From positions 1-43,906 of the forward strand of contig CALEIM010000169.1 in NCBI GenBank assembly GCA_937876395.1: a stretch of DNA of 43,906 bases, given 5' to 3'. Positions 35,701 to 40,587 of the stretch are shown piece after piece; position 1 is the stretch's first letter, and each line of letters starts with the position of its first letter. A model generated the notes under the pieces. The model had not been told where the DNA came from, searched no databases, and saw only the letters and a list, made by a program, of their open reading frames with translations. The translations under genes and the position numbers were made by a program. The DNA comes from an uncultured Wenzhouxiangella sp. (lineage in GTDB: Bacteria; Pseudomonadota; Gammaproteobacteria; Xanthomonadales; Wenzhouxiangellaceae).

Positions 35701-35880
35701 GTGATCGGTTACCCGCCTGCCGATGAGCCGGTCATTAGCGACGATGAAGTCCAGGTTTCGACCCGAGCACCGCTGCCGGTACCGGCCATTGGCCTGCCCG
35801 GTGTGCTGGTGATGATCGTGCTGTTCGGCCTGATGGGCCTGCGCAGCCGTCGCGGCCAGGGACCGGTCCGAAGCAGCTAA
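23713..35880 (+). CDS. Giant exported DUF11/DUF7507 repeat protein
   Basis: This protein of about 4055 residues starts with a Sec signal peptide (MFNRMAALVAFWFVAAAVSA, cut after AFA), with AGGGGA before ATG 23713. The first two thirds are DUF11-like and isopeptide-type beta repeats recognised by VEPSLSISKSADPTSGEAG and LAIGEVATYRL blocks. From about residue 2780 follow regular 113-residue units (IELVK...NVGDVIEYELTATNTGNV...SYTVTQADIDAG) of the DUF7507 type; nine to eleven can be counted. The C-terminus (PVPAIGLPGVLVMIVLFGLM, then GLRSRR) resembles IPTL/PEP-CTERM-like sorting anchors: a proline motif, one helix and a basic tail. The protein is strongly acidic and should be a long surface stalk or adhesin. 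The role is inference. Confidence 0.9.
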   Translation: MFNRMAALVAFWFVAAAVSAAFAQSVDLTETVPEESLLGEQFCFSTDVTNAGAPGFGPYLRLVLPPHLSLDWADVFDDGTAEFIGVFAVDPDDPGAPETDLNDPRINQPVTGPVGYSYYNLVLPVGGIVDGGPPLPIEICLTIKLDATMGEPLPIELTPVYQFGDTPTGANGPIVGDPVEQTVSPTVLLLEKTDTAPESERPPGPSWPYTYALRVDIANTATINPLTISDVLPDELQYLPGTVNIAGGTSCSVTQEPSGSVPGGNLEVVCTGNTVGTSADDDVVVTYQGYLVDILDETFCETAPIINNASVQATYVDQGSVAIPLPQTFDDNQVTAKHVAIQKSASPEEIIPGNLINYSYAIQVSDFGNVSELVITDVLGDGIEFDASSVSFTVDGGAPVSVTPTVTVVNDTTVVMDLMAAWQAATGDTQFDAGSAISLNYQAEVLQIYRASGQPVLASDPLHNSVVADYDLLEGASACSDGSAATIRVAPIAIEKSVVNPQPHYEAGDVVIFRLHMDVPSGDSRGIRFVDFLPLPVLKAADVNLNFSSNPADCANGSAGICIGPNDSMGLTPDSITADVAQNSVMIEWPDLDTTSAQVIEVDLHATVTNDPFADDLFLTNIFQASTENTPGDVAAGIGPVKIRIGAPALELTKGVIATSGNGVIDPPAGSEFPENGDIAEVEAGDEITFRLTLENMGRAPAFEVTVFDEMPAGLAACSVDAVTNSLDDPLTYSGDLFDENDPLRLDNPLPGLAVPATGTHIAFIDFTCTVDGAVQPEEVFTNFALGAYTSEPGGPEFPPIDDEADIEVASVDLEKSLVASSEDHTSDSATPPRLAIGEIARYRLATRIPRSTMPGFAIEDHLPAGMQFLNDGTARLGFVSASGGSISSSTLSGAGLNIAGTDPDVEPTFVIPSSAISPASFGSGTNPVFSLGEIVNSESGDNDEWIVLEFNALVLNITDNSAGTERNNSFQVRVDGSQIGDNSNSQTVRLVEPSISISKSADPTSGEAGTVINYHLVVQAASGPNQADAFDVVVVDNLPAGVELTALTPPGSEACSSLEEYSVDSNLITIRFSELPAGCTVNIHYQATLAYSVNPGSVVENNAFVGWSSLPGTGTSGNPTGSTTPGGTGDENGERDYDNNASAQVGVVDVTPAKQLVATSEGHTADGNLAIGEVATYRLIVDLPQGTSPDFAIIDQLDTGLAYLPDSARLAFVSNGDGISSDDAGIGGLPQIIGNDPNVTPTFDLPAANVAVSGTELRFDLGSLSNADDDTDSEYVVIEFDALLLNIAGNQAGEVRNNQFTVEIDGEQNGDPSNSVPVTVVEPSLDSLSKTASPESGEAGDEIEFTVAFAMSSGTASSDAFELQVEDDLPAQMALDLGSVDVEYTGCAPTPLHTDSSSGNQVELNFDHVPTGCSVEISYTAELLIDVNPGQPLENTANLNWTSLSGSGAATPGNPGDEDGERTGEGGVNDYFDSASADVDIDAVVLTKNAIFGNDPATTLPNAAIGEEITYELVVTMPLGTTPTVTLRDQVPHDATGVMELLSAQVTSVGSNLNVQYPTGNPVFQNLRLTGNGLWDTVDFGFGQVINDPDTHTGISAESQITIEVVARVNDLSANASGDVLTNTATVQFGPDLTVSDSADITLVEPTLNIDKSGDMTSGEAGDLVEFSVEISHAGSSTADAQNVRFFDDLIAAQLVYQPGTLDVTGYTTDMTTDDADGRIRVSWDDLPLGETATITYMAVLHDDVQTGTTITNTGEVVWTSMVDLPAPESRGYGNEDPHDIVISEPGVDKFVYATSEPSTDNPNLTIGEQVTWRINVSFPQGVTPNAVFTDTLPQSNDFTYVSSRIVSIGSNLGTTGIAAGDSGTHDAGNRTVSWALGTVNNPPTSDPTADQQIVFEVVAVVADTAANVGGDNATNTASLNADSLDNPIQDSDTVNLVEPRLNITKTVADPTSGIVEAGDTVSYELAISHTGQSSADAFSLVFEDSLPDEFNWLAVVSDDCSSTVSVDDSDVAKIIFELDELTLAEGGCTISYQVEVSILAEAGVSYTNTVLGQYDSTPDYEAGETRRRTPGSSATVIMDAPSLVKISSDHSLADTESEQYDPTLYDLAIGELITWQIDVVVPPGAALNAAVTDYLPDDEATGLVHAEAAQVSSIGTGVVFNQPSPDVIDILDLNGDGYNDTVTFNFGTIIAQPGTPAEARTITLSVTGRIADVPGNVDGLVLTNEVEFDWNGNPDDPLWDSDDIEVVEPDLELSKSMTPQGNGVVRVALTIENNGSGPAYMVSISDVLSDVDWNLGSYSPINVPSGYSLDSDLSGNELTVEFSSGNDNVALMPNTSRTASFDISLANNPPLPAPDGNNPVVNLADLDAGCSYPVACDQPNPGDNIGRPVDPDDAEDTLGFPELELNKSVALFNDADGSGDISPGDVLRYTLVLENSGFNEATAVIISDTPDVNSPLLAGSVTTSQGSVILGNVAGDSTVEVSAGTLAAGDSVTVTYDVTIANPFPAGVEAISNQAVASSHELPDEDDEVDTPVNAVPDLVLTKDDGGVTAVPGGTVVYTLSYENIGNQNATGVFLEDEVPANTSFNAAASTAGWSCTPDNSAGSTCTLMIGNLSAGDSGSVAFAVDLDNPLPLGVDELYNLAVVSDDGSNSPTPITDDDDEITPINTDPDLAISKTLIAADPDPAVVGGVLTYQIVAENIGNMTLTNVVISDPLVDPINQTADCVWDGTVGTLLATESVSCTVEYTVSQGDMDSGQVVNTATADSDQTDPVDDDEIVVLDQDPALALIKSASPTSYTNVGDIIEYSFAVENIGNVTLTGVEVDDSMLGGSIACTPSTLLPGEIANCGPVSYSVVQADINLGQIVNTAEANGLDPNLDPVQSPPDTETVTGPAAEPELALIKSASPTSYVNVGDTIEYSFEVSNIGNVTISNIEVDDPMLGGVIACTPTTLDPGESAVCGPVSHTVTQDDIDAGEITNLAEASGEDPNNTPVSDDDEETVEGPPAAPAIELVKLISDGSPYANVGDVIEYELTATNTGNVTLFDVTISDPDATIGACTPNQPAELAPTETLVCVASYTVTQADIDNGEYTNLATVEAIDPNDDPVSDDDEATADGPAADGAIELVKTVTSGAPYANVGDVIEYELTATNTGNVTLFDVTISDPQAVIGSCLPAQPAELAPTETLVCQASYTVTQADIDAGEFTNFGQAEGVDPNDDPVEDDDDVTVPGPLADPGIELVKTITDGAPFENVGDVITYELVATNIGNVTLFDVEISDIDAVFGLCTPLQPATLAPTETLICEASYTVTQLDVDAGEYTNVAQVIGEDPNGTVVDDDDEASATGPDAAPAIEVEKTAVSGSPYANVGDVIGYEITATNTGNVTLFDVEISDPQAVIGSCTPAQPTSLNPTQSLVCEASYTVTQDDIDAGAFTNLAEASGEDPNNTPVSDDDEETVEGPPAAPAIELVKLISDGSPYANVGDVIEYELTATNTGNVTLFDVTISDPDATIGACTPNQPAELAPTETLVCVASYTVTQADIDNGEYTNLATVEAIDPNDDPVSDDDEATADGPAADGAIELVKTVTSGAPYANVGDVIEYELTATNTGNVTLFDVTISDPQAVIGSCLPAQPAELAPTETLVCQASYTVTQADIDAGEFTNFGQAEGVDPNDDPVEDDDDVTVPGPIAAPAIEVVKVITDGSPYANVGDVISYEITATNTGNVTLFDVEISDPVAELGNCVPDQPATLSPSASLVCEASYTVTQADIDAGSFINQARAEGVDPNDDPVADEDDVEAAGPAPAPAIELVKLVTDGSPYASIGDVIAYELTATNIGNVTLFDVAISDPDAVIGTCDPAQPAELAPTETLVCQASYTVTQAEIDAGEFINMASVVGEDPSGTEVSDSDQASAVSVPAQPAIELVKDADTVGPVWAGDEINYTITVTNIGSVTLDDVEVADDMIDLSCTPAQPASLAPDEIMVCTGTYTVREADLGPPLVNQASVIGYPPADEPVISDDEVQVSTRAPLPVPAIGLPGVLVMIVLFGLMGLRSRRGQGPVRSS
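32642..33402 (+). repeat. 761-bp perfect direct repeat, copy 1
   Basis: Every base compared by eye between 32642-33402 and 33998-34758 is identical. The offset of 1356 bp equals four 339-bp (113-residue) units. It covers about residues 2977-3230 of the giant protein. Confidence 0.93.
33998..34758 (+). repeat. 761-bp perfect direct repeat, copy 2
   Basis: This is the second copy, in frame, covering about residues 3429-3682. The 595 bp between the copies holds diverged units of the same family. Outside the copies the units differ at many silent sites, so the duplication or gene conversion is recent. Confidence 0.93.
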
Positions 35881-35893
35881 GTTCGGATTGCAG

Positions 35894-35974
35894 CATGGCC
35901 CGTCGGGGGCGTTGCCCCGACCTACGATCCTTTACCGAAATCGTAGGTCGGGGTGACATCCCCGACGGACCATG
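35894..35974. repeat. REPIN-like long hairpin after the giant gene
   Basis: CCCGTCGGGG-GCGTTG-CCCCGACCTACGAT on the left mirrors ATCGTAGGTCGGGG-TGACAT-CCCCGACGG on the right, with complementary CATGG/CCATG ends. Each arm contains its own small hairpin, the REP-doublet plan. It differs in sequence from the element at 864-952. It may also end transcription of the giant gene. Confidence 0.8.
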
Positions 35975-36056
35975 TTTCAGCCTTCGACATAAATTCGATA
36001 CCGTTCCGTTTATTCTGCCTGGGAGATAGCAAACGCCCAGCGCTATACTGTCCGGC

Positions 36057-36788
36057 ATGGTTAAGTCCAGACCCCCTCCGCGCGACGAAAGCAAGCGCAA
36101 ATCCACAAATCACGCTCCGGCCGGGCGACGCGCCATAGTGCTGCTCTCCGGCGGCCTGGACTCCGCCACAGTGCTGGCGATTGCGGCCGACGCCGGCTTT
36201 GAATGCCATAGCCTGGCGATTGACTACGGCCAGCGTCATCGCGTTGAGCTGGAATATGCCGCCGGGCTGTCCAAACGTCTCGGTGCCCGGTCGCATCAAC
36301 AGGTGGCCGTGGATCTGCGGGCCATCGGCGGCTCGGCCCTGACCGATGACATTCCGGTGCCCGAGCAGGCTTCCGACGATATTCCAGTCACTTATGTACC
36401 GGCCCGCAATACTCTGATGCTGTCGCTGGCGCTTGGGCATGCCGAGGTGATCGAGGCCCAGCACCTGTTTATCGGTGTCAACGCGGTCGATTACTCCGGC
36501 TACCCGGACTGCCGGCCGCAGTTTGTCGCAGCCTTCGAAGCACTGGCGCGGGTGGCAACCCGGGCTGGAATCGAGGGTGAAGCGCTGCGCGTACACGCGC
36601 CGCTGATTCATCTATCGAAAGCTGACATCATTCGCCGCGGCCTGGAGTTGGGCCTGGATTATTCGCTCACCGTATCCTGCTATCAGGCTGATGAGGCCGG
36701 CCGCGCCTGCGGGCGCTGCGATTCCTGCCGACTGCGCCAGGCCGGTTTTCGCACCGCTGGCGCTGACGACCCGACCCGGTATGCCTGA
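36057..36788 (+). CDS. queC: 7-cyano-7-deazaguanine synthase
   Basis: This 243-residue enzyme makes preQ0 from 7-carboxy-7-deazaguanine with ATP and ammonia, a step in queuosine tRNA modification. The PP-loop SGGLDSATVLAIA is at about residue 31, then AIDYGQRHRVELE, the VPARNTLMLSLALGHAE block, and the zinc-binding cysteines in SCYQADEAGRACGRCDSCRL. The first 25 residues (basic, proline-rich) extend beyond most QueC proteins, so a downstream start such as the GTG at codon 28 is possible. A TATACT box lies at 36044-36049. No queD, queE or queF gene is next to it. Confidence 0.93.
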   Translation: MVKSRPPPRDESKRKSTNHAPAGRRAIVLLSGGLDSATVLAIAADAGFECHSLAIDYGQRHRVELEYAAGLSKRLGARSHQQVAVDLRAIGGSALTDDIPVPEQASDDIPVTYVPARNTLMLSLALGHAEVIEAQHLFIGVNAVDYSGYPDCRPQFVAAFEALARVATRAGIEGEALRVHAPLIHLSKADIIRRGLELGLDYSLTVSCYQADEAGRACGRCDSCRLRQAGFRTAGADDPTRYA

Positions 36789-36976
36789 AGATCGAAACCT
36801 TTGAATCGCAAAGGCGCAATCTGCGGCTTCAGTGGTTTAAAGGTGGGCATGGCTGAAAATTCATGGATCATCAGAACGGCATCAACGAGGCCCCGAAGAC
36901 CATGAAAGTCGCGCAAAGAGCACAGCCATCGGGTAAGGTAGTTCCAACCTTTGATATCTGACCAAAGCGGCAGGGA

Positions 36977-38815
36977 ATGGACGGCGGCCTGAATCTCAGC
37001 AGCGACATGATTCTCGTGCTCATGCTGCTGGGTTTGACAGTCGTGCTGTTCATTTTCGAGCTGGTGCGCCTGGACGTTGCCGCTATCTGCATCCTGGTGC
37101 TGGTCGGTCTGCTGGGCCTGGTACCGGGCGATCAGGTGTTTGCCGGCTTTGCCTCGAATGCCGTTATTGCCGTCATTGCGGTGATGATTCTTGGCGCCGG
37201 CCTGGATCGGACCGGCGTGATGAACACCGTATCCACCTTCATCGTCCGCGCCGGTGGGCCGTCGGAATCCCGGATTCGCGGCCTGATTTCTGCCACCGTT
37301 GCCCTGCTGTCGAGCTTTATGCAGAACGTCGGCGCCACTGCCCTGTTCATGCCGGTGGTCAGTCGCGTTTCGGCCCGTCTGGACCTGCCGCTGTCGCGTC
37401 TGCTGATGCCGATGGGGTTTTCGGTGATGGTCGGCGGCACCCTGACGATGGTCGGTTCATCCCCGCTGATTCTGCTCAATGACCTGATCCAGACTTCGAA
37501 CCGTTCGCTGCCGCCGGGTGCCGAGACGATTCAGCCCTTTCAACTGTTTGATGTAACCCCGGCGGGCCTGGCCCTGCTGCTCATGACGCTGGTGTTCTTC
37601 CAGTTGCTTGGGCGGACCCTGTTGCCGCGCGCCGCGCGCAAGCGGCCAGCCTCTCCGTCGCGTACCAAGCACTATTTCAAGGAAACCTACGGAATCGAGG
37701 GCGATGTTCACGAAGTGCTGGTGACGGTCGATTCACCGCTGGTCGGGATGCGCATTGTTGAAGCCGAGAATCTGCCCGGCGCGCCGCTGCTGCTGGCTAT
37801 CCAGAGCACCGATCAGCCACGCCTGGCGCCGCCGTCTGACGAGATGATTTGGGTTGGCACGGTGCTCGGCGTGATGGGCTCGCGCAAGCAGGTCGGCGAG
37901 TTTGCTCTGGCCAATGACCTGCGCCTGCAGCCGCGTCTGCGCACCTTCGGCAGTCTGTTCAATCCGACCCGCGCCGGGATCGCCGAGGTGGTCATCCCAC
38001 CGGGATCACGGCTGGTCGGCAAGACGATCGGCGAAGCCCGCCTGCGTTCGCGCGTCGGTATTTCGGTGCTGGCCATCAACCGGCGTAATGAAATCATCCG
38101 TCGTGACCTGCGTGAAGAAACGCTGCAGACGGGTGACAGCCTGGTCAGCCACTCCACCTGGCGTGATCTGGCCAGTCTCGCTCGCGAGAAAGACTTCATC
38201 GTGGTCACGGATATTCCCAAAGAAGAGCAGCGGCCGCAAAAGGTGGTTCATGCAGTGGGGTTTTTCGGGCTGAGCCTGTTTCTTATCCTGTTTACCGGAT
38301 TCTCTTTGCCGGTGGCACTGATGGCCGGCGCCGTGGGCATGGTGCTGACCGGTGTGCTGAGCATGGATGAGGCCTACCAGGCGGTGAGCTGGAAGTCGGT
38401 GTTTCTGATGGCCGGGCTCATTCCCCTGGGTATTGCCATGGAAGTTACCGGCACAGCGGCCTGGCTGGTCCAGCAAATGATGGCCGTGCTCGGTGACGTA
38501 TCCGAGATCCATATCCAGATTGCCCTGGCAATCATGACGACCGCGTTCACTTTGGTGATGTCGAACGTCGGGGCAACCGTTTTGCTGGTGCCAATCGGGA
38601 TCAATATTGCGTTGGCCACGGGCGGCAATCCGGCGCTGTATGCGCTGCTGGTCGCCATCATGGCGTCCAACGCGTTCATCCTGCCCACCCATCCGGTCAA
38701 CGCCCTGATCATGGGCCCCGGCGGCTACCGGGTGGCCGATTTTATTCGCGTCGGCGGAGTTTTTTCGCTGCTCTATATCATCGTGACCCTGACCGTACTC
38801 AACCTGATGTTTTGA
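36977..38815 (+). CDS. SLC13-family permease with two RCK_C (TrkA-C) domains
   Basis: This 612-residue inner-membrane protein has about five N-terminal helices (LGLTVVLFIFELVRLDVAAI; NVGATALFMPVVSRV). A cytoplasmic insert with two TrkA-C domains follows (about 240-310, VHEVLVTVDSPLVGMRIVEA; and 330-405, RAGIAEVVIPPGSRLVGKTI), and the C-terminal half of the transporter repeats the pattern (MSNVGATVLLVPIGINIAL; ILPTHPVNALIMGP). Family members move dicarboxylates, sulfate or other anions with sodium. The substrate cannot be read from sequence. The ribosome-binding AGGG is close to ATG 36977; M11 at 37007 is an alternative. The preceding 188-base gap shows nothing notable. Confidence 0.88.
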   Translation: MDGGLNLSSDMILVLMLLGLTVVLFIFELVRLDVAAICILVLVGLLGLVPGDQVFAGFASNAVIAVIAVMILGAGLDRTGVMNTVSTFIVRAGGPSESRIRGLISATVALLSSFMQNVGATALFMPVVSRVSARLDLPLSRLLMPMGFSVMVGGTLTMVGSSPLILLNDLIQTSNRSLPPGAETIQPFQLFDVTPAGLALLLMTLVFFQLLGRTLLPRAARKRPASPSRTKHYFKETYGIEGDVHEVLVTVDSPLVGMRIVEAENLPGAPLLLAIQSTDQPRLAPPSDEMIWVGTVLGVMGSRKQVGEFALANDLRLQPRLRTFGSLFNPTRAGIAEVVIPPGSRLVGKTIGEARLRSRVGISVLAINRRNEIIRRDLREETLQTGDSLVSHSTWRDLASLAREKDFIVVTDIPKEEQRPQKVVHAVGFFGLSLFLILFTGFSLPVALMAGAVGMVLTGVLSMDEAYQAVSWKSVFLMAGLIPLGIAMEVTGTAAWLVQQMMAVLGDVSEIHIQIALAIMTTAFTLVMSNVGATVLLVPIGINIALATGGNPALYALLVAIMASNAFILPTHPVNALIMGPGGYRVADFIRVGGVFSLLYIIVTLTVLNLMF

Positions 38816-38862
38816 GGGCCGGATAGAGACCAGCGGGCAGCTCCAGAACTGCCCTTGGCCCT
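38815..38862. repeat. Nested inverted repeat between convergent genes
   Basis: AGGGCC (38815-38820) and GGCCCT (38857-38862) enclose an inner stem GGGCAG (38835-38840) with CTGCCC (38849-38854). It fills the short gap between the two stop codons and may terminate both transcripts, although it lacks T-runs. Confidence 0.5.
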
Positions 38863-39731
38863 TAATTCAGGTACTGATTGAGTATCTGCTGGTGGCGGCC
38901 GTTGGCGCGCAGTTCGCTCAAGGCCTGGTCGAAGCGCTCGACCGTCGCTGCCGTCGTGCTTTCGCGGCTGAACATCAGGCGAACGTTGCCGTTATAAAGC
39001 TCGGCATCCAGCGGCTCGATGCTCTGGCCCCAGTCGCGGCGATGGCCGATGCTGGTGGCAACGAAGGGATCTTCTATGAAGCCGTCGATGCTGTAGTCCA
39101 TCAGGTTCAGGAAGTTGAGTTCACCAACTGCCGCTTCAACCAGCTGCTCACGCCAGCGCGGCTCGGCAAGCGTAGCCGACACCTCCTCACCGTAGATGTA
39201 GCCTTGAGTCAGCCCGAGGCGGAAACCCTCATTGAGCAGTTCGTCGAGCGTCATGTCGGCCCAGCGCTCCCGCTCATCGGAGCGCACGAAAATCCGGAAG
39301 GACTCCTGGCGATAGGGTTCCGAAAAGCGTGCAAACTCCTCGCGTTCGCTGGTCAGGGTGGCGGCTAGCAGCAGATCCAGGTCACCGCTGCGGATCAGCT
39401 GCAGCAGGCTCGCCCAGCTACCTTGCATGTACTCAAGTTGGCAGTCGGCCAGGTCGGCCATGGCCGCAAGCAAATCGATATCGAGACCCTGCACATGACC
39501 GCCTACCGGTGCGTAGTGATAGGGTTCCCAAGGGTCCCAGCCGACCAGCAACTGGCAGTCCGGCTCGGCCGGTTCAGATGCTGCGATCGACTCGCTGGTG
39601 GCCTCTTCGACAAGCAATTCGCGCTCAGGCGTGGCGGGGGCGGAGGGCGGAGCCGGGGACTGGTCCTGGCCGCAGGCGGCCAGCAACAAAGCCAGAGAAA
39701 GCAGCAAAATCAGATTTCGCAGGCTGTTCAT
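38862..39731 (-). CDS. Second stand-alone solute-binding lipoprotein (SBP_bac_3)
   Basis: This 289-residue protein has a lipoprotein signal (LALLLAACGQD). A proline- and glutamate-rich linker of about 40 residues follows. The family 3 binding fold starts at CQLLVGWDPWEPYHYAP, with LDIDLLAAMADLADC, SGDLDLLLAATLTSEREEFA and FSEPYRQESFRIFV. AAGGAG precedes ATG 39731. No permease or ATPase gene accompanies it, as with the lipoprotein at 6415-7170, and the two differ widely in sequence. Such orphan binding proteins can feed distant transporters or act as sensors. Confidence 0.85.
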   Translation of the reverse strand: MNSLRNLILLLSLALLLAACGQDQSPAPPSAPATPERELLVEEATSESIAASEPAEPDCQLLVGWDPWEPYHYAPVGGHVQGLDIDLLAAMADLADCQLEYMQGSWASLLQLIRSGDLDLLLAATLTSEREEFARFSEPYRQESFRIFVRSDERERWADMTLDELLNEGFRLGLTQGYIYGEEVSATLAEPRWREQLVEAAVGELNFLNLMDYSIDGFIEDPFVATSIGHRRDWGQSIEPLDAELYNGNVRLMFSRESTTAATVERFDQALSELRANGRHQQILNQYLN

Positions 39732-39817
39732 CGCTCACTCCTTTAATTGCAGATATGAGCTTCACTCTAGCGCAAGCGGGCGGATGGAACAATCTGACGC
39801 TTTCGCGGCGGGCCCTG

Positions 39818-40162
39818 CTATGCTGGAGTAATCAAATAAATTGCCTGCTCCCGTTCGAGCAGCTGCACGGCTCGCAGTTCGTCATTTACGCAGGGTCCGG
39901 AGACACAGCGACTGCTCTTCGGGTCGAACACGGCGCCGTGATGGGCGCACACCAGGCGGTTTTGATCGTCGCTCAAAAAACGGTCGGGTGCGAAATTGAG
40001 CGGTCGGCCCTGATGAGGGCAGGTATTGAACCAGGCCCGGGCCTGGCCGTCAATACGGGTGCCGATGAACCATTCAAGCTGGCCGTCAAGCTCGATCGAC
40101 AGCTCGCGGTAGCGACCTTCGGTCAATTCTTCGGCTGGACACAGGAACACGGGGCTATTCAC
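39818..40162 (-). CDS. Rieske [2Fe-2S] ferredoxin-like protein
   Basis: This protein of about 114 residues has both Rieske cluster motifs, CPHQGRPLNF and CAHHGAVFDP, supplying two Cys and two His ligands. Single-domain proteins of this type act as electron carriers for oxygenases or in unassigned redox roles. The start is unsure: GTG 40162 (VNSPVFLCPAEEL) fits the fold and avoids overlap, while TTG 40195 would overlap the divergent membrane gene. Ribosome-binding sites are weak for both. Confidence 0.85.
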   Translation of the reverse strand: MNSPVFLCPAEELTEGRYRELSIELDGQLEWFIGTRIDGQARAWFNTCPHQGRPLNFAPDRFLSDDQNRLVCAHHGAVFDPKSSRCVSGPCVNDELRAVQLLEREQAIYLITPA

Positions 40163-40177
40163 AGGGTCTGAACTCTT

Positions 40178-40441
40178 ATGCAACCATCCTGGCAACGATT
40201 CTATCAGCCGCCGACCAATCCGCTGGCCCGTCTGGGCATGGCGTTGCTCGGTATTGGCATACTGGCGCTGAGCTTTGTGCTCGGCCTTGTTTTTCTGGCG
40301 GTCGCCGTCGGTCTGACCCTGATCGGCTTTGTGGTTTTAAGCGTGCGCCGCTGGCTTGGCCGCCGACGCTCAGGCCCAAACGATCCGCACCGACCGATTG
40401 ACGCGGAGTACCGCGTAATTGACCGCAGCGAAGATCGTTGA
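40178..40441 (+). CDS. Small two-helix membrane protein
   Basis: This 87-residue protein has a hydrophobic core of two close helices (MALLGIGILALSFVLGLVFL, AVAVGLTLIGFVVLSV) and a basic then acidic tail (RRWLGRRRSGPNDP). It is transcribed divergently from the Rieske gene. I do not recognise a functional family. Confidence 0.65.
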   Translation: MQPSWQRFYQPPTNPLARLGMALLGIGILALSFVLGLVFLAVAVGLTLIGFVVLSVRRWLGRRRSGPNDPHRPIDAEYRVIDRSEDR

Positions 40442-40462
40442 ATCAACCGTAAGCCGATTTAC

Positions 40463-40582
40463 GTCGTGAGCGCGTGGCTGACAGTGGTAGCCGGAGCGCA
40501 GGAATCGCAGGAAGCGCAGTGCACATGCTTGTACATGAGCATTCCGAGCGCTGCCGGACGACGTCCGGCGCGTGCTCACGAC
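40463..40582. repeat. Imperfect long palindrome with inner hairpin
   Basis: GTCGTGAGC (40463-40471) pairs with GCTCACGAC (40574-40582), and an inner perfect hairpin GCCGGAC-GAC-GTCCGGC spans 40553-40569. Repeated GCGCAGGAA/CGCAGGAAGCGCAG words lie between. It looks like another extragenic palindromic element and could end the antiporter transcript. No gene fits 40442-40587. Confidence 0.5.
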
Positions 40583-40587
40583 CTAAA

